From Luteibacter sp. dw_328 (GTDB lineage Bacteria > Pseudomonadota > Gammaproteobacteria > Xanthomonadales > Rhodanobacteraceae): a stretch of 64,000 nucleotides of DNA. The notes under the pieces were generated by a model. The model did not search any database. It was given only the letters and a program-made list of their open reading frames with translations, and was not told where the DNA came from. Position numbers and translations under genes: made by a program. The stretch's first letter is position 1; each line of letters begins with the position of its first letter. The stretch spans positions 279,421 to 343,420 of the forward strand of contig NZ_JAAVUW010000007.1 in NCBI RefSeq assembly GCF_018449605.1, given 5' to 3'. Positions 50,242-58,740 of this stretch are shown here, piece after piece.

Positions 50242-51507
50242 GTGAAGATCCTCGTTACAGGCGCAACAGGCTATATCGGTTCGGTGTTCGTTCGGCGCGC
50301 GCTCGCGAACGGTCACGGAGTCGTGACGGCATCGCGCCGCCGTTCGCCGGTAGGTGAGTGGATTCCCTATCAGCTCGGCGACGCCATCGCCTTGTCCGGC
50401 GATGTCGATGTCATTGTTCACATGGCTGCGGACACTACGGGTGCAATCAATGACCCGGAGGCTGAATTTCGCGCCGCCGTCGCGCTGATGGACGCCCCGT
50501 CGGCAGCCGATATTCCGTTCGTCTTCGTATCGAGCCAGACTGCGCGCGCCGACGCGCCGACAGCGTACGGGCGCAGTAAATGGATGATCGAACAACGCGT
50601 GCTGGCGCGTGGCGGCTGGGTGGTCAGGCCTGGGCAAGTCTATGGCGGACCGGAGCTTGGCCTGTTCGGAACCCTGACCTCGCTGCTCAGGCGATTGCCC
50701 GTGCTGCCCGCCCTGGTTCCTGGACCACTGATCCAGCCCATCCACGTCGAGGACTGCGCTGAGGGGCTGCTGCGTGTCGCACTGATGAAGCCGGCTGGGC
50801 TTCACGTCATCCACCTCGCTGCCGCGGAACCGGTGACGTTCACGGAATTCCTGCGCCGCATCGCAAGCGATCGGGTGCGGAAGCGCGTCGTCTTCATTCC
50901 GTTCCCAACCGTGCTATTACGAGGCGCTATTTACGGCATTCGACGAATCGGTGTTTCCCTCCCGGTGTTGGATAAACTCGACTCGCTACTGGATGTTCCA
51001 CGTGTTTCCAGTGGCGATGATATGAGTGCACTTGGGCTCGCGTTGCGCTCGCTGGACGACGGGATGCCGAAGGCAGGCAACGGGCGCCGCCGTCTGCTCG
51101 AAGAAGGTCGTGCGCTTATCGGTTACGTCCTGCGCAGCGCGCCCTCTGGCCAGCTTCTGTCGAGATACGTGCGCTCGGTCGAGTCGGTCCGCCAAGGGCG
51201 CGCTCTCGGATTGCCACGATCGATGGTCGTCATGCCGGCGCTCGTCGCCGCCATCGATTCGCCGGCCATTCTTCGCAATCACGAGGAGCTCCGGTGGCGT
51301 ATCGACGCGGCTACCGTCATCGGTGAGGCCAGTCCGGCCGGATTTCGTCGATTCATGCGAGGGGGGCAGCGCGAGGCGACACCCACGGCAGTGATGAGGC
51401 TGGCCCGTGCGGTGCTCGCAGAGATCGCCTGGCGCGTCGTGCGGCCCATCCTGGCGCCGATGTGGCTGCGTCGTATCGGCGCGTTGCAGGAGAGCGCCCG
51501 TGTTTGA
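50242..51507 (+). CDS. NAD-dependent epimerase/reductase (SDR) with C-terminal extension
   Basis: 421 residues. The N-terminal SDR domain (about 1-290) has VTGATGYIGSVF, VDVIVHMAADTTG, FVSSQTARAD and catalytic YGRSK. The final 130 residues or so are an extension rich in Arg and Leu with no family that I recognise. GTG start at 50242. It overlaps the flavoprotein gene by 8 bases, indicating that the two enzymes act together. Confidence 0.75.
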   Translation: MKILVTGATGYIGSVFVRRALANGHGVVTASRRRSPVGEWIPYQLGDAIALSGDVDVIVHMAADTTGAINDPEAEFRAAVALMDAPSAADIPFVFVSSQTARADAPTAYGRSKWMIEQRVLARGGWVVRPGQVYGGPELGLFGTLTSLLRRLPVLPALVPGPLIQPIHVEDCAEGLLRVALMKPAGLHVIHLAAAEPVTFTEFLRRIASDRVRKRVVFIPFPTVLLRGAIYGIRRIGVSLPVLDKLDSLLDVPRVSSGDDMSALGLALRSLDDGMPKAGNGRRRLLEEGRALIGYVLRSAPSGQLLSRYVRSVESVRQGRALGLPRSMVVMPALVAAIDSPAILRNHEELRWRIDAATVIGEASPAGFRRFMRGGQREATPTAVMRLARAVLAEIAWRVVRPILAPMWLRRIGALQESARV

Positions 51508-53071
51508 TGTGATTGTGGTGGGTAGCGGGCCTGCAGGCGTATCCGCAAGTTTCCCGCTGGTGGCCGCCGGTTTGCGGGTTCTGATGATCGACGGCGGGCG
51601 AGAGAACCGCGTGGAACCGCCTGCCGGGCAATACCTGGTCGAGCGTGCCCGGGCACGGGACCAGTCGCGCTGGATGGTAGGAGCAGACTTTCACGCTCTG
51701 CGTCAGGTGTCGGCCGTATCGCCGAAGCTGAGGGCGCCGACGCAGGCCGCCACCTTTGTCGATTTTTCAGGTGCCAATCGGGTGAGTGGCAGCAACTTTG
51801 CCCTGATGGGGTCCCTTGCACGCGGCGGCCTTTCGAATGCATGGGGCTGCGGCGTAGCCGCATTGAGTCCCGGCGAGCTCCAGGCGTTTCCTGTCGACGA
51901 GGGCGAGATGCGGGCGTCGTACGCCACGGTGTCGCGCCGCATCGGCATGAGCGGCGCGGGGCCTGACGACATGAAGGACTATTTCGGTGTCGACGAGTGG
52001 GCCGATCAACCTGTGCCGCTCGACGATCTTCATGACGGGGTGATGAGGAAATACAGCAAGGCGCGCGTTGGCCTGCGCGAGATGGGCTTCCTCCTTGGGC
52101 GTTCGCGGGTCGCTGCACTGTCGACGCCCCGCTCGGGGCGCAACGCATGCGACCTGAGTGGCATGTGCCTGTGGGGGTGTCACCGAGGGGCTCTGTATAG
52201 CTCAGTGAGCGACCTTGCTACGTTGCGTGACGCCGATAACTTCACCTATCGCCCCGGTTTCATCGTCGATCGCTTCGTCACCCATGATGGCTACCAAGAG
52301 GTGATAGGTCATCAGGGTGGCATGTCCGAGGCCATCCCGGGTCGGCGAACGGTCCTCGCGGCGGGCACGCTTGCGACGACGGCGATCGCCATGAGGTCGC
52401 TCGGTATGACACGACCACTCGCGGTGCAGACATCGCCAACGGCCGCGTTTCTCCTCTGGCTGCCTGCGCAGCTCGGAGCTGGACGCCGTCCCGGCTTCGG
52501 TTTAGGGCAGCTTTCGTTCTCACTTGCCCTGGAGGGAGGCCTCTCCGCGTTCGGCTCGACCTTCTCGTCGACAGGACTTCCCGTCGCCGAGTTCGTTCGT
52601 CATCTCCCGCTGAGCCGTCGCTATGGCGCGGATGTTCTCAGAACACTGCTCAGCTCGTGCATCTTAGGTAATGCCTTCTTCCCGGGGAGCCTGTCCGACA
52701 ATTCGGCAACGCTGCTGACGGATGGTACGGTGCATTTCCAAGGTGGCTTCGCCACTGCCCTCGATCCGGCATTGAATGAGGCGCGGGTCAAGCTGGGCAA
52801 GGCGTTTCGGCGGCTGGGTGCGTGGATGCTTCCCGGGAGCTTTACGCCGAGTGCGCCCGGTGCCGACATTCACTACGCCTGTTCGCTGCCCATGCTTTCC
52901 GATCCTGGTCCGGGCCAGTGCACGGCGGCCGGTGAACTCTTTGGCGCGCCTGGCATCTTCGTAGCCGACGGAGCGAGTCTGTCGGCACTGTCGGCCAAAT
53001 CACACACGCTGACAATCATGGCCAATGCGGATCGCATTGGCCGGGGCATGGCGGCTCGTCTGGCGGGCTAG
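51500..53071 (+). CDS. GMC-like FAD-dependent oxidoreductase
   Basis: 523 residues, predicted cytoplasmic. The N-terminal dinucleotide motif is VIVVGSGPAGVSASF with LMIDGG; further GMC-type features are GGLSNAWGCG, a Cys-containing segment CDLSGMCLWGC, and the C-terminal ADGASLSALSAKSHTLTIMAN. It starts at GTG 51500 with AGGAGA at 51488-51493. Overlaps the SDR gene by 8 bases. An oxidation on a sugar hydroxyl, reversed by the SDR, is a reasonable guess. The stop TAG shares CTAG with the opposing gene. Confidence 0.75.
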   Translation: MFDVIVVGSGPAGVSASFPLVAAGLRVLMIDGGRENRVEPPAGQYLVERARARDQSRWMVGADFHALRQVSAVSPKLRAPTQAATFVDFSGANRVSGSNFALMGSLARGGLSNAWGCGVAALSPGELQAFPVDEGEMRASYATVSRRIGMSGAGPDDMKDYFGVDEWADQPVPLDDLHDGVMRKYSKARVGLREMGFLLGRSRVAALSTPRSGRNACDLSGMCLWGCHRGALYSSVSDLATLRDADNFTYRPGFIVDRFVTHDGYQEVIGHQGGMSEAIPGRRTVLAAGTLATTAIAMRSLGMTRPLAVQTSPTAAFLLWLPAQLGAGRRPGFGLGQLSFSLALEGGLSAFGSTFSSTGLPVAEFVRHLPLSRRYGADVLRTLLSSCILGNAFFPGSLSDNSATLLTDGTVHFQGGFATALDPALNEARVKLGKAFRRLGAWMLPGSFTPSAPGADIHYACSLPMLSDPGPGQCTAAGELFGAPGIFVADGASLSALSAKSHTLTIMANADRIGRGMAARLAG

Positions 53072-54066
53072 TCCCCGCTACGGGGACGATGAGGGCGTCG
53101 CAACAGGTGCAGGGCGCTTCGCGGCACGCTGGCGAAATCGAAGCTCAGGAAAGCCAGCACGAGCTGCAAGCCACACAGTACCGAAAGCGCCGAGATCATC
53201 ACGGTGCCGACAGGCGTCGCCACCTGGTGTGTCGCCGACCAGATCCAGTGATAGGCGCCGAAGGCGATGCCGAAGACGAAGACCACCAGCCCGACGATGA
53301 GCTCAAGCGACGCAATGGACATGCCGCGAAGGAAGTAGTTGTAGAAGATTCGCTTGAAGAAATTCTTGGTGTGTTTGCCCAGGAACTCGCCGAGGATCTT
53401 TGAAATCTTGAGGTTGCTGACTTCGGTTCCGTAAAAGGCGTCCATCGGCACGTCGACCACTTTCGCGCGTACCAGGCCAAGCCGGAAAAGCATGTCGGTC
53501 TCAAAAAAGTAGCGCTTGCTGACCTTATCCAGGGGAAGGACGAGGGCGGCGTCGCGGTGGATGGCTGTGTAGCCATTCGTCGGATCGAACAGATCCCAGT
53601 AGCCCGTCGAAAGTTTGGTCATGAACGAGAGGACAGCATTCCCGAAGATGCGAACCGCCGGCATCCTGTGAATGTTTTCGAGACTGTAGAACCGGTTCCC
53701 CTTGGTGTAATCGGCATGCCCGTCCGCGATGGGCGTGACGAAGGCCTCGACCAGGCTGGGGTCCATCTGGCCGTCTCCGTCGATCTTGACCATGATCTCC
53801 GCACCTGCATCGATAGCGGTGCGATAGCCCGTCATCACCGCGCCGCCGACGCCCTGGTTCTGTTCGAGAACGACAACCTGGACACGCGGATCCGTAACGG
53901 TATCGATCACCAGTTGTCCGCTGTGTTCGGGGCATGCATCGTCGACGACGATGATCATGTCGACTTCACTGCCGATCGAAGTCACCACATCGAGGATATG
54001 CGCCCTGACCTTATAGGCCGGGATGACGACTGCAACCAGGGAACGACGTTTCATGTATTCAGGCAT
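53068..54066 (-). CDS. GT2 glycosyltransferase, DPM1/GtrB-like
   Basis: 332 residues. The N-terminal GT2 domain has VAVVIPAYKV, IIVVDDACPE and the DxD-type site MVKIDGDGQMDP, then KGNRF; two C-terminal membrane helices follow (LELIVGLVVFVFGIAFGAYHWIW and VMISALSVLCGLQLVLAFLSF). This is the layout of polyprenyl-phosphate sugar synthases. Start 54066, or ATG 54054. It is convergent with the flavoprotein gene, with overlapping stops at CTAG. Confidence 0.85.
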   Translation of the reverse strand: MPEYMKRRSLVAVVIPAYKVRAHILDVVTSIGSEVDMIIVVDDACPEHSGQLVIDTVTDPRVQVVVLEQNQGVGGAVMTGYRTAIDAGAEIMVKIDGDGQMDPSLVEAFVTPIADGHADYTKGNRFYSLENIHRMPAVRIFGNAVLSFMTKLSTGYWDLFDPTNGYTAIHRDAALVLPLDKVSKRYFFETDMLFRLGLVRAKVVDVPMDAFYGTEVSNLKISKILGEFLGKHTKNFFKRIFYNYFLRGMSIASLELIVGLVVFVFGIAFGAYHWIWSATHQVATPVGTVMISALSVLCGLQLVLAFLSFDFASVPRSALHLLRRPHRPRSGD

Positions 54067-54150
54067 GCCTGTGACGGATTGCGGTAAAGGCAGAACCCGG
54101 CCAGCTTAACGTGTCTCGTCCCGGTCGTCATCGCCGACACCGGCATGGCG

Positions 54151-55002
54151 TCACCGCTTGACGATGACAAAGACCTCGTTGAACGCAGCATCGATACCTT
54201 GCGTACGGTCAACCGTGTGAAACGTGTCCACGGTTGCGCCCACCCACTCACTGGCGAGCCGCTCAAAATCCGAGCCGTAATCCCAGGTCACCAAAGCCTT
54301 CCCGTCACCGACAGGGTTTCCGTGATACTCCTCGGGCAACAGGTAGTCGATGCTGCCATCGTCGGCTATCGTCGCGCGGCAACGCGTGACGGCCAGGGCC
54401 TCGTGCTTCGGCGCGGTGAAGATGTGCGCACCACCCGGCTTGAGTACGCGATGAATCTCGCGCAAGGCGCGATCGGGATGGAATACGTGCTCGAGCACGT
54501 CCTGGGTCACGAAGAAATCGAGGCTGTTATCGGCGAACGTGAGGGCTTCGATGCTCTCGCAGCGAATGCCGTCCTTCGTCGAACCGGGCGTGACATCGGG
54601 CAGGTAGTGCGAATAGCTGTATCGCCAGCACTGCTTCGCCAGAATGGGCAGCGAGGGCGATGATTCGTGCATCGAGGACCATCGCCAGCGCGGAAACAGC
54701 GTATCCAGGATCCTGATCAGATGGCGCTGGCGAGGGATCGATTGGCAACGGTCGCAGAGGTACTCGTCGCGGAGCCAGGGGCCATGGATGGTGAACGTCG
54801 TACGGTGGCGGCAGCACGGGCAATAGCCCGCGTGCGACGTGTGTGCCTGTGTTTCAGCCAGCATATCCACACGCCCTCGCAAGCCTGGATGCACGGTAAG
54901 CAATTCCTGCAAACCGTAGCACACTCGTTTCAGAGGGGCGGGGGCCGACCCGAGTGCCATCCACGAAAGGCGTTTAAGCCCTCCGTGGATGGCGCGCTTC
55001 AC
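54151..55002 (-). CDS. SAM-dependent methyltransferase with N-terminal zinc-ribbon-like Cys cluster
   Basis: 283 residues. A CPCC...CDRC cluster at about 58-83 precedes a class I methyltransferase part with TQDVLEHVFHPDRALREI and HRVLKPGGAHIF. I start it at GTG 55002, which overlaps the etfA stop (GTGA) and has GGAAG upstream; ATG 54960 is an alternative. It is therefore probably translated from the etfBA transcript. Likely part of the glycan locus; substrate unknown. Confidence 0.75.
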   Translation of the reverse strand: MKRAIHGGLKRLSWMALGSAPAPLKRVCYGLQELLTVHPGLRGRVDMLAETQAHTSHAGYCPCCRHRTTFTIHGPWLRDEYLCDRCQSIPRQRHLIRILDTLFPRWRWSSMHESSPSLPILAKQCWRYSYSHYLPDVTPGSTKDGIRCESIEALTFADNSLDFFVTQDVLEHVFHPDRALREIHRVLKPGGAHIFTAPKHEALAVTRCRATIADDGSIDYLLPEEYHGNPVGDGKALVTWDYGSDFERLASEWVGATVDTFHTVDRTQGIDAAFNEVFVIVKR

Positions 55003-55937
55003 AGCGCGGCTTCCAGCTCCGGAAGGATCTTGAACAGATCCCCGACCAGGCCGATGTCGGCAATCTCGAAGATCGGCGCCTCCCCGTCCTTGTTGATAGC
55101 GACGATGGTGCCGGCATCCTTGATACCGGTCAGGTGCTGGATCGCTCCCGAGATACCGATCGCCATGTAGAGCTCCGGCGCGATGATCTTGCCGGTCTGG
55201 CCGACCTGCATCTCGTTCGGGCAATACCCGGCGTCGACGGCGGCACGCGACGCGCCGACGCCTGCACCGATCTTGTCGGCGAACTTGTAGATGATGTCGA
55301 AGTTCTCCTTCGAGCCCACGCCACGACCACCGCTGACCACCTTGGCAGCGCCCTGAAGGTCCGGGCGGTCGCTCTTACCCTGTTGCAGGTTCACGAAGCG
55401 CGTGTGCGAGGGCAGGGCGACATCGACGGTCAGGGCTTCCACGGGTGCGGAGCCGTTTGAGGCTGCCGCCGGCCAGGAAGCCGTACGGATCGTGGCGACG
55501 ACGGTCGAGGCGGTATCTACTTCCACGGTAATGATGGCGTTGCCGGCGTAGATCGGGCGCCTGAAGCTGTGCGCACCTTCCACGCTCATCACGTCACTCA
55601 CCTGCGACACGCCGAGCAGGGCGGCCACGCGCGGGGCGAGGTCCTTGCCGAAGGTCGTCGAGGGAGCGAATACATGCGAGTAGCCGGCAGCGGCCTTGGC
55701 GATCTGCGGCGCGAGGATGGCGGCCATGGCGTGCGCATTCTCGGCGCGGGCCACGGTCAGTACCTTGCTGACGCCGTCGATCTTCGCGGCTTCGGCAGCG
55801 ACGGCGTCGGGCGCGTCGGACAGGACAATGACGTCGATGGATTCCGGCTTGACGGCAACCGCGGCGCTGACGGCCCGAGCCGTGGCGCCATTGAGCTTGC
55901 CGTCGAGGTGTTCGGCGATGACGAGGATCTTGGACAT
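54999..55937 (-). CDS. etfA: Electron transfer flavoprotein, alpha subunit
   Basis: FAD-carrying alpha subunit passing electrons from acyl-CoA dehydrogenases to ETF-QO. 312 residues, with the FAD-binding C-terminal block GRGVGSKENF, GYCPNEMQVGQTGKI and GISGAIQHLTGIK. Preceded by etfB (22-base gap). In Xanthomonas etfA is the other conserved border of the LPS locus. Confidence 0.97.
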   Translation of the reverse strand: MSKILVIAEHLDGKLNGATARAVSAAVAVKPESIDVIVLSDAPDAVAAEAAKIDGVSKVLTVARAENAHAMAAILAPQIAKAAAGYSHVFAPSTTFGKDLAPRVAALLGVSQVSDVMSVEGAHSFRRPIYAGNAIITVEVDTASTVVATIRTASWPAAASNGSAPVEALTVDVALPSHTRFVNLQQGKSDRPDLQGAAKVVSGGRGVGSKENFDIIYKFADKIGAGVGASRAAVDAGYCPNEMQVGQTGKIIAPELYMAIGISGAIQHLTGIKDAGTIVAINKDGEAPIFEIADIGLVGDLFKILPELEAAL

Positions 55938-55959
55938 GTGAATTCTCCGGTCGGCTGCT

Positions 55960-56706
55960 TTACAGCAGGCCCTTCTGCTTGAGGGCCGCGACGAGCTCGG
56001 CGGCGTCCTTCACCATCACACCCTTGCTGCGCTTGGCCGGGGCGGCGTAGTGGGTGGTCTTGATGTGGTCGGCGGCATCGATGCCCAGTGAACCCAGCTC
56101 GATCACGTCGATCGGCTTGGCCTTGGCCTTCATGATGTCCGGGAGCTTGATGAAGCGCGGCTCGTTCAGGCGCAGATCCGTGGTGATCACGGCCGGGAGG
56201 TCGGCTTCGATGGTCTCGAGCCCGGCGTCCACTTCGCGAGTTACCGTGGCTTTGCCGTCGGCAATCTCCACCTTGCCGGCGAACGTCGCCTGGGGACGAT
56301 CCCACAGGGCGGCCAGCATCTGGCCGGTCTGGTTGGCATCGTCGTCGATGGCCTGCTTGCCCAGGATCACCAGGCCCGGCTGTTCCTTCTCAATCAGCTT
56401 GAGAAAGGTGCGGGCGGCGGTGAGCGGCGAGACGGCATCGGCGGTCTGGACGTGGATGGCGCGATTGGCGCCCATGGCCAGGCCGTTGCGCAGATGGGCC
56501 GTGAGGTCGGCCGGGCCGATGCCGACCACGATGACTTCCTCGGCGACACCCTTCTCGCGCAGGCGCAAGGCCTCTTCGAGGGCGATATCGTCGAACGGGT
56601 TGGCGGAGAGCTTGACGCCATCCGTGACCACGCCGGTGCCGTCAGGCTTCACCTGGATGCGGACGTTATAGTCCACGACGCGCTTGTAGCCGACCAGAAT
56701 CTTCAT
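55960..56706 (-). CDS. etfB: Electron transfer flavoprotein, beta subunit
   Basis: 248 residues; N-terminus KILVGYKRVVDYNVRI and the ETF-beta signature around VITTDLRLNEPRFIKLPDIMKAK. AGGAACC precedes the ATG. First gene of etfB-etfA-methyltransferase on the minus strand. Confidence 0.97.
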   Translation of the reverse strand: MKILVGYKRVVDYNVRIQVKPDGTGVVTDGVKLSANPFDDIALEEALRLREKGVAEEVIVVGIGPADLTAHLRNGLAMGANRAIHVQTADAVSPLTAARTFLKLIEKEQPGLVILGKQAIDDDANQTGQMLAALWDRPQATFAGKVEIADGKATVTREVDAGLETIEADLPAVITTDLRLNEPRFIKLPDIMKAKAKPIDVIELGSLGIDAADHIKTTHYAAPAKRSKGVMVKDAAELVAALKQKGLL

Positions 56707-56779
56707 TCGCGGTTCCTGTTGGAAAGGGCGCCCCGGAGGGCGCTCATCGTAGTTAGACGACTATTCTAGCCAATCTCGG

Positions 56780-58738
56780 TCAGGCGGGTCCGGAACTCGC
56801 CTGGACCGTGCGGAAGCCCATGTGGGAGGCCGCGGCAGCGATCGAGCGTTCGATGGCTTGCGCCATGGCGTCCCCTGACCCCGTCGGGGCCTGGCCAAAC
56901 TCGGCGACGGTGAGCGGCGCGTCCAGGAGAGGCGCCAGGGCGCTGAGGCGACACCAAAAACTCCCTTCGACCACGGATGCGTCAGCCGCCGGGAGGCCGA
57001 TGCCCGCGACGGAGCTCAGATAGGCGAGCGTGGCCGACCTTGACTCGGTAGCCCCGGGGGCGCTGCGCAAGCCGCTCGCCGCGACGGCAACGCCGATGTC
57101 CCTGTTCGATGCAAACGTGTTCAACATGGCGTGGACGGTGCGTTGTGCCAGAGCGTCCCGCGCATCGGCAGGGTCCAGCTTGAGGACAAGCGCCTCACCC
57201 TGGTCGCGCAACAGCGTGGCCGCCTGCAGGAAAGGCAGTATGTCCCGGCCGGGACCGGGAGCATCGAGGAGCTCCGCCGCGAACGAAAGGCGTGACAGCA
57301 TGCGCTCGATGGCCTCCCTGGAGCCGCCCGGTACGGTCAGTAGCGTGCGGAACGGCACGCCCGTGGTGCGTATGGCCGCCACGATATTTTCCAGGCCGTC
57401 CGTGTCATCGAGATGCACGACCACGCAGGGCCGGCCAGTCGGTGTCGCGGCGGGGATCAGTGCGCGACGAATCGCTTCAAGCCATGCATAACCGAACGTC
57501 GTGTCGGGTTCGAGGACGGCGCCCTCGGCCCATTCGTTCCACGCATTCACGAAGACCAGTGGCGCGGTCGGCGCACGTCGTCTAGCTATCGCTATCGCCT
57601 CACGCGTCCAGGTGGAAAACCCATGCGGTGTCGCGTGCACGAAGCTCCGGCCCCGGCCGGCCCGGCGTGCTTCGTTGTCCCAGCCCGGATTGACGCCCGG
57701 GTAGAGACGATACGAAGGATCTGGCGCGGCGATGCTCGCCCTGGCCAGTTCGCGCCAGTCCAGCACCTGGCCGCTGAAGGCGGGATTGATCAGTCGTTTG
57801 GTCGCGGTTATCGGGGAAAGGCTGGTGTTGTTCGGCGGGAAGGCGACGGCCGCATCGAAGCCGATGTCGGACGGATCGACATTGTCGAAGCTCTGCACAT
57901 AAGCGAGATGGATCTCGCCGACGCCGTTCTCACGACACCACGTACGCCACCGGCTCGCCGTGGCTTGCGGGTCGGGAAGGAGGCCAGGGCGATAGACGAG
58001 AAGCATGGGTCTGCCGTCAACCCGCAGGTAGCGAGGATCACGCAGGTAGGGCGCTACGTAGGCTATGAAGGCGAGATCGTCCTCCGCGCTGTGCTTCTGG
58101 CTGATGAGCAGATCGTCTTCACGGCCGTCCCATCGCCGCGACCAGTTCTCGTTCGCCCAGCAAAGACAAATGGGCAGATCCAGGGTGGGATCCTCCAACC
58201 ATTGGCGGAGCGGGGCTTCCAGCAGTGTCTTGCCGGCGAACCAGTAAAAATAGGTACAGAAGGCACCCACGCCATACTCGCGAGCGAGCGTCATCTGCTC
58301 GCGCATGATCTGCGGCAGGCGCAGGTCGTAATAGCCCAGGTCGGTCGGGAGCTTTGGTTGCAGGTGGCCCTCGAACTGCGGCAGCGCCCGCGTGACGTTG
58401 CGCCATTCGGTGAAACCGGGTCCCCACCAGCGATCATTCTCAGGGATGGGATGGAACTGAGGCAGGTAGAAGGCGACGACGGTTGCCGGTAATGGATCCG
58501 GCAACGGAGCGCTCAGGCGCGGGATGTAGCCGAGCGCGCGGTGCGCCGAATGATCGTAAGGACGAATGGACAGCCCTGCCGCACTCTGGCCGAGGGGTCC
58601 TTGCGGCACGAGGTCCGCATGGCGTGCAAGGAACCGCTGGCGAAGGCGATCCCGCGTCGCCGTGGGCATCGGCGCCAGCCGAAAGCCGAACCGAAGGCTT
58701 TGGAAGACGAGTGAGCGGAGGCGGTCGTTCAAGGGCAT
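56780..58738 (-). CDS. WbsX-type protein with C-terminal RgpF-like domain
   Basis: 652 residues. A WbsX/GH99-like domain covers about 85-430 (FYLPQFHPI from residue 90, WWGPGFTEW, FVNAWNEWAEG). The C-terminal part (about 435-650; VVVHLDDTDGLENIVAAI, GRDILPFLQAATLL, VLKLDPAD) resembles the rhamnan-synthesis RgpF family. No signal peptide. It begins two bases after the stop of the GT2-GT4 gene. The WbsX domain is a paralogue of the one at 38816-43156. Likely a glycan-assembly enzyme; exact activity unknown. Confidence 0.8.
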   Translation of the reverse strand: MPLNDRLRSLVFQSLRFGFRLAPMPTATRDRLRQRFLARHADLVPQGPLGQSAAGLSIRPYDHSAHRALGYIPRLSAPLPDPLPATVVAFYLPQFHPIPENDRWWGPGFTEWRNVTRALPQFEGHLQPKLPTDLGYYDLRLPQIMREQMTLAREYGVGAFCTYFYWFAGKTLLEAPLRQWLEDPTLDLPICLCWANENWSRRWDGREDDLLISQKHSAEDDLAFIAYVAPYLRDPRYLRVDGRPMLLVYRPGLLPDPQATASRWRTWCRENGVGEIHLAYVQSFDNVDPSDIGFDAAVAFPPNNTSLSPITATKRLINPAFSGQVLDWRELARASIAAPDPSYRLYPGVNPGWDNEARRAGRGRSFVHATPHGFSTWTREAIAIARRRAPTAPLVFVNAWNEWAEGAVLEPDTTFGYAWLEAIRRALIPAATPTGRPCVVVHLDDTDGLENIVAAIRTTGVPFRTLLTVPGGSREAIERMLSRLSFAAELLDAPGPGRDILPFLQAATLLRDQGEALVLKLDPADARDALAQRTVHAMLNTFASNRDIGVAVAASGLRSAPGATESRSATLAYLSSVAGIGLPAADASVVEGSFWCRLSALAPLLDAPLTVAEFGQAPTGSGDAMAQAIERSIAAAASHMGFRTVQASSGPA

Positions 58739-58740
58739 GT

